A stretch of DNA of 64,000 bases, taken from assembly GCF_024519155.1 (NCBI RefSeq), contig NZ_JANIFJ010000009.1, positions 62,001 through 126,000 of the forward strand, read 5' to 3'. Below, one piece after another: positions 11,991 to 21,362 of the stretch. Below the pieces are notes generated by a model. The model was not told the origin of the DNA and did not search any database. It saw nothing but the letters and a program-made list of their open reading frames with translations. Both the position numbers and the translations under genes were made by a program. This DNA is from Mangrovibrevibacter kandeliae (GTDB taxonomy: Bacteria; Pseudomonadota; Alphaproteobacteria; Rhizobiales; Rhizobiaceae). The number at the start of each line of letters is the position of its first letter. The stretch's first letter is position 1.

Positions 11991-12965
11991 ATGACCCATC
12001 GCCACGCAGAAATCCTGATTCTGGGCTCCGGACCGGCCGGCTATACCGCCGCGATCTACGCTGCCCGCGCGATGATGAAGCCGATGCTCGTCGCCGGCCT
12101 GCAGGAGGGCGGCCAGCTCACCATCACCTCGGACGTCGAGAACTATCCGGGCTTTGCCGATCCCATCCAGGGCCCCTGGCTGATGGAGCAGATGAAGGCG
12201 CAGGCGATCCATGTCGGCACCGAAATGGTGTCGGACCTGATCGTCGAGGCCGATCTGTCGGTGCGCCCGTTCCGCCTGAAGGGCGACGGCGGCGACCTCT
12301 ACACCTGCGACGCGCTGGTGGTGGCGACCGGTGCGCAGGCGAAGTGGCTCGGCCTCGAGAGCGAGGCCGCCTTCCAGGGCTTCGGCGTCTCGGCCTGCGC
12401 CACCTGCGACGGCTTCTTCTACCGCGGCAAGGACGTGGTCGTGGTCGGCGGCGGCAACACCGCGGTCGAAGAGGCGCTCTACCTCTCCCACATCGCCCGC
12501 ACGGTGACCGTGGTGCATCGGCGCGAGGAGTTCCGGGCCGAGCGCATCCTGCGCAACCGGCTGATGGAAAAGGACAACGTCGAGGTCATCTGGAACGCGG
12601 AGGTCGCCGAGGTCGTCGGCGTGGAGAAGCCGCTGAAGTCGGTCACGGGCGTGAAGCTGCGCGACCGCGTCACCGGCGAGGTCTCCGAGCGCAGCGCCGA
12701 CGGCGTCTTCGTCGCGATCGGCCACGCACCGGCGGTCGAGCTCTTCCATGGGCAGCTCGACATGAAGCCGTCCGGCTACCTCTGGGTCGAGCCGGGCTCG
12801 ACGCGCACCTCGGTGCCGGGCGTCTTCGCGGCGGGCGACGTCGCCGACGACGTCTACCGCCAGGCCGTCACCGCCGCGGGCATGGGCTGCATGGCGGCGC
12901 TGGAGGCCGAGCGCTGGCTGGTGCTGACGCGACAGGACGAGGGGCAACGCGAAGCCGCCGAATAG
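11991..12965 (+). CDS. trxB: Thioredoxin-disulfide reductase
   Basis: TrxB uses NADPH and FAD to reduce thioredoxin in the cytoplasm. The 324-residue product has the FAD-binding GSGPAGYTAAIYAARA, the redox-active CATC disulfide (about residues 136-139, in SACATCDGFFYRGK), the NADPH-binding VVVGGGNTAVEEALYLS, and the C-terminal FAD block VFAAGDVADDVYRQAVTAAG. Length and motif order are standard for low-molecular-weight TrxB. The LysR regulator gene lsrB follows 101 bases downstream, a pairing conserved in rhizobia. Confidence 0.97.
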   Translation: MTHRHAEILILGSGPAGYTAAIYAARAMMKPMLVAGLQEGGQLTITSDVENYPGFADPIQGPWLMEQMKAQAIHVGTEMVSDLIVEADLSVRPFRLKGDGGDLYTCDALVVATGAQAKWLGLESEAAFQGFGVSACATCDGFFYRGKDVVVVGGGNTAVEEALYLSHIARTVTVVHRREEFRAERILRNRLMEKDNVEVIWNAEVAEVVGVEKPLKSVTGVKLRDRVTGEVSERSADGVFVAIGHAPAVELFHGQLDMKPSGYLWVEPGSTRTSVPGVFAAGDVADDVYRQAVTAAGMGCMAALEAERWLVLTRQDEGQREAAE

Positions 12966-13066
12966 GCAAAGCGCGATCCGATCGGCGCCGCCCCGGGGGT
13001 GGCGCCTTGTGCAGCGAGGGAGGTAGGGTCCGGACCGGCAGCGGCGGCGCGGACCCTAAGGCACGT

Positions 13067-13963
13067 ATGGCGCTCGACTGGGACAAGCTGCGAATCTTCC
13101 ATGCGGCGGCCGAGGCCGGCTCCTTCACCCATGCGGCGGACGAACTGAACCTGTCGCAGTCGGCGATCAGCCGTCAGGTCGCGGCGCTGGAGCAGGAAAT
13201 CGGAGCGCCGCTCTTCCACCGCCACGCCCGGGGCCTCGTGCTCTCCGAGCAGGGGGAGCTTCTCTACCAGACGACCAGCGATGTGGTGAAGCGGCTGGAG
13301 ACCGTGCGGCTGCAGCTCTCGGAGACCCGTGAGAAGCCGAGCGGCAAGCTGCGCGTCACCACCACGGTCGGCCTCGGCTCCGGCTGGCTGACCGAGCGCG
13401 CCAAGGAGTTTCTCGAGCTCTATCCCGAGGTCGAACTGCAGCTCGTCTTCGACAACGAGGAGATCGACCTGACGATGCGCAAGGCGGACGCGGCAATCCG
13501 CCTGCGCCAGCCGCAGCAGCCCGATCTCATCCAGCGCCGGCTGTTCACGGTGCATCTGCACGTTTACGCCGCGCCGTCCTACCTGCAGCGCTACGGCCAG
13601 CCCGAGACGATCGGCGACCTCGCCCAGCACCGGATCATCACCTTCGGCGAGCCGGCCCCGCCCTATCTGCGCAACCTCAACGTCCTCGAGACGATCGGCT
13701 CGCCCGAGGGCCAGGCGCGCAGCCCGATCCTGCAGATCAACAACCTGATGTCGATCAAGTCGGCGATCGAGAGCGGCATCGGCCTCGCGCTGCTGCCGGA
13801 CTACATGATCGACAGCCAGTCGAAGCTCGTGAAGGTGCTGCCGGAGATCGACATGCCGACCTTCGACACCTACCTCGTCTACCCCGAGCAGTTGCGCAAC
13901 GCGGCCAAGCTCAAGGTCTTCCGCGACTTCCTGATCTCCAAGGCCCGCACCTGGTCGTTCTGA
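13067..13963 (+). CDS. lsrB: LysR-type regulator of the LsrB/VtlR type
   Basis: The 298-residue LysR regulator has an N-terminal winged helix-turn-helix (DKLRIFHAAAEAGSFTHAAD, then LNLSQSAISRQVAALEQEIG, about residues 6-46) and a LysR substrate domain. It begins MALDWDKLR. The trxB-adjacent position and sequence style match LsrB of Sinorhizobium and VtlR of Brucella/Agrobacterium, regulators of LPS, oxidative stress and AbcR small RNAs. The protein contains no cysteine, which is notable because redox sensing by cysteines has been proposed for S. meliloti LsrB. The ATG at 13067 was chosen because the longer frame runs back through trxB. Orthology is strong but not proven without alignment. Confidence 0.88.
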   Translation: MALDWDKLRIFHAAAEAGSFTHAADELNLSQSAISRQVAALEQEIGAPLFHRHARGLVLSEQGELLYQTTSDVVKRLETVRLQLSETREKPSGKLRVTTTVGLGSGWLTERAKEFLELYPEVELQLVFDNEEIDLTMRKADAAIRLRQPQQPDLIQRRLFTVHLHVYAAPSYLQRYGQPETIGDLAQHRIITFGEPAPPYLRNLNVLETIGSPEGQARSPILQINNLMSIKSAIESGIGLALLPDYMIDSQSKLVKVLPEIDMPTFDTYLVYPEQLRNAAKLKVFRDFLISKARTWSF

Positions 13964-14155
13964 GGCCTGCGTCGCAGCGCCGGATCGAACGCATTCGAGG
14001 TGGCGCGCCGGCTTTCGCCCCCTTGTGAAGACCTCTAGCTTGGCGCTGGTCCATTACCGGCACCGAACCGATGCTGCACGCCACTTCTGGGGCACCGGCC
14101 CTGCGTGACCTGCGCCGTCCGATCGGGCTGGCCATCTGGTGGCAGGGAGGTCCCC

Positions 14156-14815
14156 TTGAGTCTGCAGCTCTTCATTCACCCCTTCGCCTCCTACTGCTGG
14201 AAGGTGCTCATCGCGCTGAACGAGCAGGGGCTGAAGTTCGAGGTCCGGCTGCTCGACGGCAGCGATGCGCCGACCGGAGAGGAATTCGCCGAGCGCTGGC
14301 CGCTGCGCAAGATGCCCATCCTCGTCGATGCGGGGCGGACGGTGGTCGAGTCGACCATCATCATCGAGCACCTCGAACTGCATCACGCCGCCGAGCGTCG
14401 GCTGCTGCCGGCCGATGCGGCTGTTGCGCTCGACATCCGCCTGATGGACCGGATCTTCGACACTTACATTCACGCTCCGATGCAGGCGATCGTCGCCGAT
14501 GCACTGCGCCCGGAGGGATCACGTGACGCTCTTGGGACCGCCCAGGCCAAGGCGACGCTGGCAACCGCCTATGCGTGGATCGAGGGCCGGCTGCAGGCGG
14601 GCGTCTGGGCTTGCGGCGAAAGCTTCACGCTTGCCGACTGTGCCGCCGCACCGGCCCTGTTCTACGCCGATTGGGTCTGCGCGATCCCGCCGGAACTGGC
14701 GCTGCTGCGGGACTATCGTCGGCGATTGCTCGCACGGCCCTCGGTCGCCCGCTGCGTCGAGGACGCCCGGCCGTTCCGCTCGCTGTTCCCGCTCGGCGCG
14801 CCGGATCGAGACTGA
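14156..14815 (+). CDS. Glutathione S-transferase family protein
   Basis: The 219-residue protein has an N-terminal thioredoxin-like fold opening LSLQLFIHPFASYCWKVLIA, the cis-proline region KMPILVD, the GSH-contact ESTIIIEHLE, and a C-terminal all-alpha GST domain with the capping motif FTLADCAAAPALFYADW. The predicted start is TTG at 14156 with a strong GGGAGG site 5 bases upstream (14145-14150); an ATG at 14105 would add 17 residues with no family match. GSTs conjugate or peroxidatically use glutathione; the substrate is unknown. It stands alone downstream of lsrB. Confidence 0.87.
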   Translation: MSLQLFIHPFASYCWKVLIALNEQGLKFEVRLLDGSDAPTGEEFAERWPLRKMPILVDAGRTVVESTIIIEHLELHHAAERRLLPADAAVALDIRLMDRIFDTYIHAPMQAIVADALRPEGSRDALGTAQAKATLATAYAWIEGRLQAGVWACGESFTLADCAAAPALFYADWVCAIPPELALLRDYRRRLLARPSVARCVEDARPFRSLFPLGAPDRD

Positions 14816-14903
14816 GGCTCCCAGCCGGCGGATAGGGGGTGACGGTTATCCCCGCCAGCCCCGGCTCTGTTCTCATGGACGGATCCGAAGCGGAGATCCC
14901 GCC

Positions 14904-15605
14904 ATGCAGACCCGTCCCGCGTCACACGCCACGCTGTCCCGCGACACCCTCGCCAAGCTCGCGCCACGTCCGTCCGGCGCTGCGCGCCGGGCGGTGCATG
15001 CCGCCTATCTCGACGCGTTCACCTCCGAACGCGGGTGCGCGATCCTCGCTCGCTATGGCTTGTCCGACGCCCTGCCCCGCCTCGTCGCCTTCGTCGCGCA
15101 GGCGGCGCACGAGACGGGCGGCTTCACCGTCCTGCGGGAGTCGCTGACCTACACCAGCGTCGCGCGCCTTCGCGCGGTCTGGCCGAGCCGCACGCGCGCC
15201 CTCTCCGACACGACCATCCGCCGGACGCTTCTGCGCAATCCGGTGGCGCTCGGCGACTTCGCCTATGGCGGGCGGATGGGCAACCGCAAAGGCACCAGCG
15301 ACGGGTACGACTTCCGCGGCGGCGGCGTCTTCCAGATCACCGGCCGCGACGGTTATCGCAGGGCCTCGGGCGATGCCGGCGTCGATCTCGAGGCGCATCC
15401 GGCCACCATCGAGGACCCGTACGTCTCTCTCCCCGCCGCCTGCGCTGCCTGGCAGCGGCTCGGCTGCAACGCCCTCGCCGATGCCGGCGCCTTCATCCGC
15501 ATCGGCCGGGGAATCAACCGGGGCAATATCGACGCGCGCAGTGCGGCGGTCGGTGAGGCGGAACGGATCGCGCTGTGGCGGACGCTTCAGGCGCTGACGG
15601 CCTGA
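14904..15605 (+). CDS. Glycoside hydrolase family 19 protein (chitinase/endolysin-like)
   Basis: The 233-residue product has the GH19 catalytic block FVAQAAHETGGF (general acid Glu at about residue 72), AYGGRMGN and DFRGGGVFQITGRDGYRRAS (about residues 133-152). Bacterial single-domain GH19 enzymes are often phage-type endolysins that cut peptidoglycan; others are chitinases. There is no signal peptide and no chitin-binding domain, which favours a lysin that needs a holin or cell lysis to reach the wall. No other phage gene is adjacent. The ATG at 14904 follows CGGAGA at 14891-14896. Confidence 0.85.
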   Translation: MQTRPASHATLSRDTLAKLAPRPSGAARRAVHAAYLDAFTSERGCAILARYGLSDALPRLVAFVAQAAHETGGFTVLRESLTYTSVARLRAVWPSRTRALSDTTIRRTLLRNPVALGDFAYGGRMGNRKGTSDGYDFRGGGVFQITGRDGYRRASGDAGVDLEAHPATIEDPYVSLPAACAAWQRLGCNALADAGAFIRIGRGINRGNIDARSAAVGEAERIALWRTLQALTA

Positions 15606-15648
15606 CGAGCGGCGGCTGTATACGAGCATGGCGATGATCCGCGAAGGT

Positions 15649-15717
15649 TGCATGCATGGCATGCATGGCTGGCATGACCTCCATGCTCTGTCCTCCTCGC
15701 AGGGCAGCCTTATAAAT
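15649..15717 (+). promoter_or_regulatory. Putative promoter and activator site of the small RNA
   Basis: A TATAAAT sequence at 15711-15717 is a good -10 element, with no recognisable -35 (15688-15693 reads CTGTCC). Upstream, 15650-15659 and 15659-15668 are identical copies of GCATGCATGG at a 9-base period, followed by GGCATG to 15676. This lies about 50-75 bases before the predicted start, where an activator would bind, and the poor -35 also suggests activation. The binding protein is unknown; LsrB/VtlR is a possible but untested candidate. Confidence 0.5.
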
Positions 15718-15722
15718 CGATC

Positions 15723-15833
15723 TTAGTCGGTCGTGGACGTACCTCCTCCCACTGTCCTGGCCGACTGTTTCCTCCCAAGGGTTTGCTAATGCAAATTCTT
15801 CACTGAGCCGGGCCACGTGCCCGGCTTTTTTTT
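15723..15833 (+). ncRNA. Candidate trans-acting small RNA with CCUCCUCCC loop
   Basis: An intrinsic terminator and an upstream -10 box define a transcript of about 110 nt in otherwise non-coding DNA. It folds into three stem-loops. The first pairs AGTCGG (15725-15730) with CCGACT (15761-15766) and GGAC (15735-15738) with GTCC (15754-15757), leaving a 15-base loop that exposes CCTCCTCCC (15742-15750), a perfect anti-Shine-Dalgarno sequence. A second CCTCCC (15771-15776) is single-stranded. The second hairpin is TTTGC-TAAT-GCAAA (15782-15795) and the third is the terminator. The architecture matches alphaproteobacterial Hfq-dependent RNAs such as the cuckoo/CcsR and AbcR-like families that block translation initiation. 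Family assignment is inference. Confidence 0.75.
15806..15833 (+). terminator. Strong rho-independent terminator of the small RNA
   Basis: A perfect 8-bp stem AGCCGGGC (15806-15813) and GCCCGGCT (15819-15826) around loop CACGT is followed by eight T residues (15826-15833). The T-run is on the plus strand, so it ends transcripts coming from the GH19 side, most simply the small RNA. Confidence 0.92.
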
Positions 15834-15902
15834 CGCGCCCCTCGCAGCGGTTGCCGAGGCGCGCCGGAGGACGGCAGCGATGCCGCCGCCCCCGTCACGC
15901 GA

Positions 15903-17700
<1,798 letters not shown>

Positions 17701-17717
17701 GACGCACCTCGCGACGT

Positions 17718-17759
17718 GTTTATGCCGTAAACATCGCTCGTTTTGTGTACGGTGTAAAC
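17718..17759. promoter_or_regulatory. Two TetR-type operators between DUF4188 gene and tetR
   Basis: Site 1 at 17718-17732 is a perfect inverted repeat GTTTA-TGCCG-TAAAC. Site 2 at 17745-17759 is GTGTA-CGGTG-TAAAC, the same with one mismatch. Their centres are 27 bases apart and both lie between the divergent starts (17700 and 17763). This is the layout expected for an autoregulated TetR divergon. Binding is inferred. Confidence 0.72.
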
Positions 17760-17762
17760 AGA

Positions 17763-18323
17763 ATGGCGACGAGCCCCAGCGATCTGCGCGAACGGCTGTT
17801 GGAGACGGCCCTCGAACTGCTCGAGGACGGGACCTCCGATCTCTCCCTGCGCGCGGTCGCGCGCGCGGCAGGTGTCTCGGCGATGGCGCCCTATCGCCAC
17901 TTTCCGGACAAGGCGAGCCTGCTCGACGCTGTCGCCGCGCGAGGCTTCGCGCTCCTGCGCAAAAGCCTCCTCGCGGCCGATGCCGCCCCCGTTCCGGCGG
18001 AGGCGCTGGTCGCGCAGGGTCTTGCCTATGTGGCCTTCGCCCGCGCGCACCCCTCGCTGTTCCGGCTGATGTTTGCCGGCGACGCCCGGCCCCCCGGCAA
18101 GACGGCCGTCGCCGACCCCGGCGCCTTCGACATCCTCGCGAACCGGGTCGCCTCGCTGGCGCCCGCCGGGATTCCGGCCGCGACGCTCGCCTGCTGGTCG
18201 CTGGTGCACGGCCTCGCGACGCTGTCGCTCGACGGCCGCCTGGCCGCGGTCGACCATGAACGGGAGCGTCGGGCCCTTGTGTTGCTGGTGAGCGCGCTGA
18301 CCGGTTCGACCGCGGCTGCGTGA
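17763..18323 (+). CDS. TetR/AcrR family transcriptional regulator
   Basis: The 186-residue regulator has an N-terminal TetR helix-turn-helix (LRERLLETALELLEDG, LSLRAVARAAGVSAMAPYRHF, PDKASLLDAVAARGF, about residues 6-64) and a C-terminal ligand-binding domain of the WHG type (ARAHPSLFRLMFAG, LACWSLVHGLATLSLDG). A GTG 18 bases earlier (17745) lies within the putative operator, so the ATG at 17763 is preferred. It probably represses itself and the divergent DUF4188 gene. The ligand is unknown. Confidence 0.88.
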   Translation: MATSPSDLRERLLETALELLEDGTSDLSLRAVARAAGVSAMAPYRHFPDKASLLDAVAARGFALLRKSLLAADAAPVPAEALVAQGLAYVAFARAHPSLFRLMFAGDARPPGKTAVADPGAFDILANRVASLAPAGIPAATLACWSLVHGLATLSLDGRLAAVDHERERRALVLLVSALTGSTAAA

Positions 18324-18355
18324 ATCCGGACGGCTGCACGGCCGGTGGAGAGGCG

Positions 18356-19306
18356 TCAGGACGAGGCCAGCGGTGTCGCCCGGCGCGGCCGCCCGGGGAG
18401 GCCACGCTCGCACTCGATCAGCGCCCTGTCCCAGCCACCGAGGTCGGCCGCAGCACGGTAGGCGCTGTTGAGGAAGGCGAGAAGTGCGGCGTCGGGATCC
18501 GGCGCGTTCCGCACGGCGCCATAGGGCAGGATCCATTCCCGCAGCTCCGCATGGAAGAACGCGGCCTCCGGCGCCAGCCGAGCCGCCTCATAGCCCGCCG
18601 GTGCCGGATAGGCATAGGCGTAGAACGCCGGCTCGTCGACGCCGCCGCCGCCCGGCCAGAAGCCGACCGAAGCGACCTCGCGATCATAGGCCTCCACCGC
18701 CACCGCATCCGGCAGCGCCGGCACGCCGCCCGGATGGCGCGGTGCGGCGCGACCGGAAAAGCGCGTGACGGCGAGATCGAAGCTGCCCCAGAACAGGTGC
18801 ACCGGGCTCGACTTGCCGAGAAAGCCGGTGCGGTAGGTCTCGAAGACGCGGCTGGCGCAGACCGTCGCGCGGAAAAAGCGCGTCACCGCCTCGGCATCAT
18901 ACGGGCGGGGCGCATGATCGTCGGCGAAGGGCACCGGATCCGGCCGCTCGTTCGGCATTCCGTCGAAGCGGGCATTGCCCCCGAGCCGGGCGATCATCGC
19001 GCGGAACTCGCCGTAAAAGCCGGCGACGCTCATCGGGCGCAGCGGGATCGTGGCCTCGCCGCCGTCGCCGCTGCGGCCGATCACCCTGTGCGCGAGGAGA
19101 TCGAACTCGATGTCGATCCCCGGCCCGTCCGGGATCAAGGGCGTGCGCCAGCCGCGCGGGCCGACCTGAAACGTCGCGTGCCAGGAGTGATTGACCCACG
19201 GGGTCCGCGCCAGCCGGTACTTGCCGGCAACCTGCAGATAGAGATGCAGCGCCGCGCAGCTGTCGCGCCAGCTCGGCGTGTCGAGCTCGGGCCAGTGCTG
19301 CACCAT
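18356..19306 (-). CDS. DUF5996 family protein
   Basis: The 316-residue cytosolic protein begins MVQHWPELDTPSWRDSCAAL and has WHATFQVGPRGWRTPLIP, SPVHLFWGSFDLAVTRFSGR and EWILPYGAVRNAPDPDAAL, features I associate with the DUF5996 family. Its biochemical function is unknown. It is the last gene of a likely three-gene operon behind the DUF4126 membrane protein and the flavin disulfide oxidoreductase, 26 bases after the latter. No signal peptide or membrane segment is seen. Confidence 0.75.
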   Translation of the reverse strand: MVQHWPELDTPSWRDSCAALHLYLQVAGKYRLARTPWVNHSWHATFQVGPRGWRTPLIPDGPGIDIEFDLLAHRVIGRSGDGGEATIPLRPMSVAGFYGEFRAMIARLGGNARFDGMPNERPDPVPFADDHAPRPYDAEAVTRFFRATVCASRVFETYRTGFLGKSSPVHLFWGSFDLAVTRFSGRAAPRHPGGVPALPDAVAVEAYDREVASVGFWPGGGGVDEPAFYAYAYPAPAGYEAARLAPEAAFFHAELREWILPYGAVRNAPDPDAALLAFLNSAYRAAADLGGWDRALIECERGLPGRPRRATPLASS

Positions 19307-19332
19307 GCCTCTCTCCTCCGCTTCGCCGCGCC

Positions 19333-20712
19333 TCAGCCGGGTGGTCCGAGTTCGCCGAAGATCGTCGGGATCAGCTCGGAGACGGTCGGATGGATCGGCA
19401 CCGCCAGCCGCATCGCCTCCGCCGAGCCGCCGACGCTCATCATGTCGAGAACGCCGTGCACCGCCTCGTCGCCGCCCGGCCCGAGGATCGCCGCGCCGAG
19501 GATTTCCTGCGTCGCGGCGTCGACCACGACCTTCATCAAGCCTTGCGTCTCGCCCTTCTCGACGGCGCGCCCCACTCGGGTCATCGGCCGCTGCCCGACG
19601 CGGACGGACCGCCCCTGCTCGCGCGCCTCGCGCTCGGTCATCCCGACGCGGCCGAGCGGCGGGTCGGTGTAGAGGGCGTAGGCCGGCAGCCGGTCCGTGA
19701 CGCGGCGATCGCCGCCGTCCAGGAGGTTGGCCGCGACGATCTCGAAGTCGTTATAGGAGGTGTGCGTGAAGGCGCCCCGCCCGTTGCAGTCGCCGAGGGC
19801 GAAGATGCCGTCGACACTCGTGCGCAGCCCGTCGTCGACGGTGACGTAGCCGCGCGCGTCCACCGCGACCCCCGCCCGGTCGAGACCGAGATCTTCGGTG
19901 TTCGGCCGCCGCCCCACCGCCAGGAGGACGTGCGAGCCGACGACTTCGGGCTCACCCTGCGTGCAGTCGACCCCGACCCGGATCCCGCCACCGCCGCGCG
20001 CGAAGCGGATGCACTCGGCGCCGGTGCGGATCGCGACGCCCTCGGCCGCCAGGACCCCCTCGATCGCTGCGGACACGTCCTCGTCCTCCCGGGCGACCAG
20101 CCGCGGCGCCTTTTCGACGATGGTGACGGCGCTGCCGAGGCGGCGGAAGATCTGGCCGAATTCCAGGCCGATATAGCTGCCGCCGACGACGATGAGGTGC
20201 TCGGGCAGCACGTTTAGCGCCAGCAGCTCGACGTTCGTCAGCACCGTCACGTCGCCGATGCCGGGAAGCTCGGGCACCGCCGCCCGCGTGCCGACGTTCA
20301 GGAAGATCTGCGGCGCGGCGAGGACGTCGCCGTCGACCTCCACCTCGTGCGCCGAGCGAAACCGCGCGTGGCCGCGGATCAGCGTGCAGTTCGCCATTCC
20401 GGCGACCCAGCTCTCGACGCCGGCGCGGGAATCGCCGGAGATCCGGCGCTGCCGGGCCTGCACGGCCGCGAAGTCGATGCCGACAGGGCCGTCGATCGCC
20501 ACGCCGAAGTCGGCGCCACGACGGGCGAGATGCGCGGCATGGGCGCTCGCCACCATCGCCTTGGTCGGCGTGCAGCCGGTGTTGACGCAGGTTCCGCCGA
20601 GCGCGGCGCGCTCGATCAGCGCCACCCGCCCGCCGGCGGCCGACAGGCGCCCGGCGAGCGGAATGCCCGCCTGCCCCGCGCCGATGACGATCGCGTCGAA
20701 GTCGCCGCTCAT
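19333..20712 (-). CDS. MerA-like FAD-dependent pyridine nucleotide-disulfide oxidoreductase
   Basis: The 459-residue class I flavin disulfide reductase has the N-terminal FAD motif AIVIGAGQAGIPLAGRL, the active-site disulfide GGTCVNTGCTPTKAM (about residues 40-54), the NAD(P)-binding IVVGGSYIGLEFGQIFRRLG, the second FAD motif GIFALGDCNG and a dimerisation domain with HPTVSE near the C-terminus, where the usual catalytic HxxE-type His is present. There is no N-terminal HMA domain or C-terminal vicinal cysteine pair, so true mercuric reductase activity is unlikely. Its ATG overlaps the DUF4126 stop (ATGA). The substrate is unknown. Confidence 0.88.
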   Translation of the reverse strand: MSGDFDAIVIGAGQAGIPLAGRLSAAGGRVALIERAALGGTCVNTGCTPTKAMVASAHAAHLARRGADFGVAIDGPVGIDFAAVQARQRRISGDSRAGVESWVAGMANCTLIRGHARFRSAHEVEVDGDVLAAPQIFLNVGTRAAVPELPGIGDVTVLTNVELLALNVLPEHLIVVGGSYIGLEFGQIFRRLGSAVTIVEKAPRLVAREDEDVSAAIEGVLAAEGVAIRTGAECIRFARGGGGIRVGVDCTQGEPEVVGSHVLLAVGRRPNTEDLGLDRAGVAVDARGYVTVDDGLRTSVDGIFALGDCNGRGAFTHTSYNDFEIVAANLLDGGDRRVTDRLPAYALYTDPPLGRVGMTEREAREQGRSVRVGQRPMTRVGRAVEKGETQGLMKVVVDAATQEILGAAILGPGGDEAVHGVLDMMSVGGSAEAMRLAVPIHPTVSELIPTIFGELGPPG

Positions 20713-21170
20713 CCGGCTGCAGAGACGATCAAGGCGGCGCCGACGATCGCGACGGCATCCTCGATCAGGGCCGCCGGCCGGTCGTTGTGGAAGCGCGCCG
20801 CGAGCCATCCGCGCGCCGCGGCCCCGCCGAGCGTCCCGATGATCGCACCCAGCGCCCCGGCCACGAGACCGCCGACGAGGCTGCCGCCCGCCGTGCCGAG
20901 AACCGCGCCGCAGAAGGCACCCGAGACGATGCGACCGCCGAACTGCACCGGCACCTTTCGGCTCGGCGTCTGCGGCAGCTGGTCGGTGACGAACTCGCCG
21001 AGCGCGAGGACGGTGAAGATCCAGGGGGTGATCGTCGCTCCCAGGAAGGACGCCCAGCTGTCGCCGACGGCGATGTGCCCCAGCGCGGCGCCCCAGCTGA
21101 CGGCGGCAGGCGCCGTCATCGACCGCAGGCCTGCAATGATGCCCATGAAAAATGCCAGAACGAGAAGCAT
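20709..21170 (-). CDS. DUF4126 family membrane protein
   Basis: The 153-residue protein is nearly all hydrophobic with about four membrane segments. The opening LAFFMGIIAGLRSMTAPAAV and the GLV-rich glycine segments (FGGRIVSGAFCGAVLGTAGG) match DUF4126 proteins of unknown function. It overlaps the downstream oxidoreductase by 4 bases, indicating coupling. The ATG at 21170 is chosen because the upstream open frame (to 21890) reads antisense to a GST gene. Confidence 0.78.
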   Translation of the reverse strand: MLLVLAFFMGIIAGLRSMTAPAAVSWGAALGHIAVGDSWASFLGATITPWIFTVLALGEFVTDQLPQTPSRKVPVQFGGRIVSGAFCGAVLGTAGGSLVGGLVAGALGAIIGTLGGAAARGWLAARFHNDRPAALIEDAVAIVGAALIVSAAG

Positions 21171-21362
21171 GCACACGTCCCTCACCCGACCATTCCATAG
21201 TGCCACGGCGGGTGACGATAGGACAGGGGGCACGTTCCGGACCGCGTATCCGAGACGGCGGTCAGCCGCGAGCGCGCACTGGCATGAGCGAGCCTGATGG
21301 ATGGGGTCAGCCGAATGAATTGGACGGCGTCGCAGGGCCTCCGGCACCATCGGGGGATCGAG

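Noticed and set aside
13964-14155. Search for AbcR-type small RNAs directly downstream of lsrB, where rhizobia often encode them
   Set aside because: No CCTCC-type seed, terminator or paired stems are present there; the credible small RNA lies 1.7 kb further on.
19333-20712. Mercuric reductase
   Set aside because: The flavin disulfide core is present but the C-terminal vicinal cysteines and the HMA domain needed for mercury handling are absent, and no other mer gene is near.
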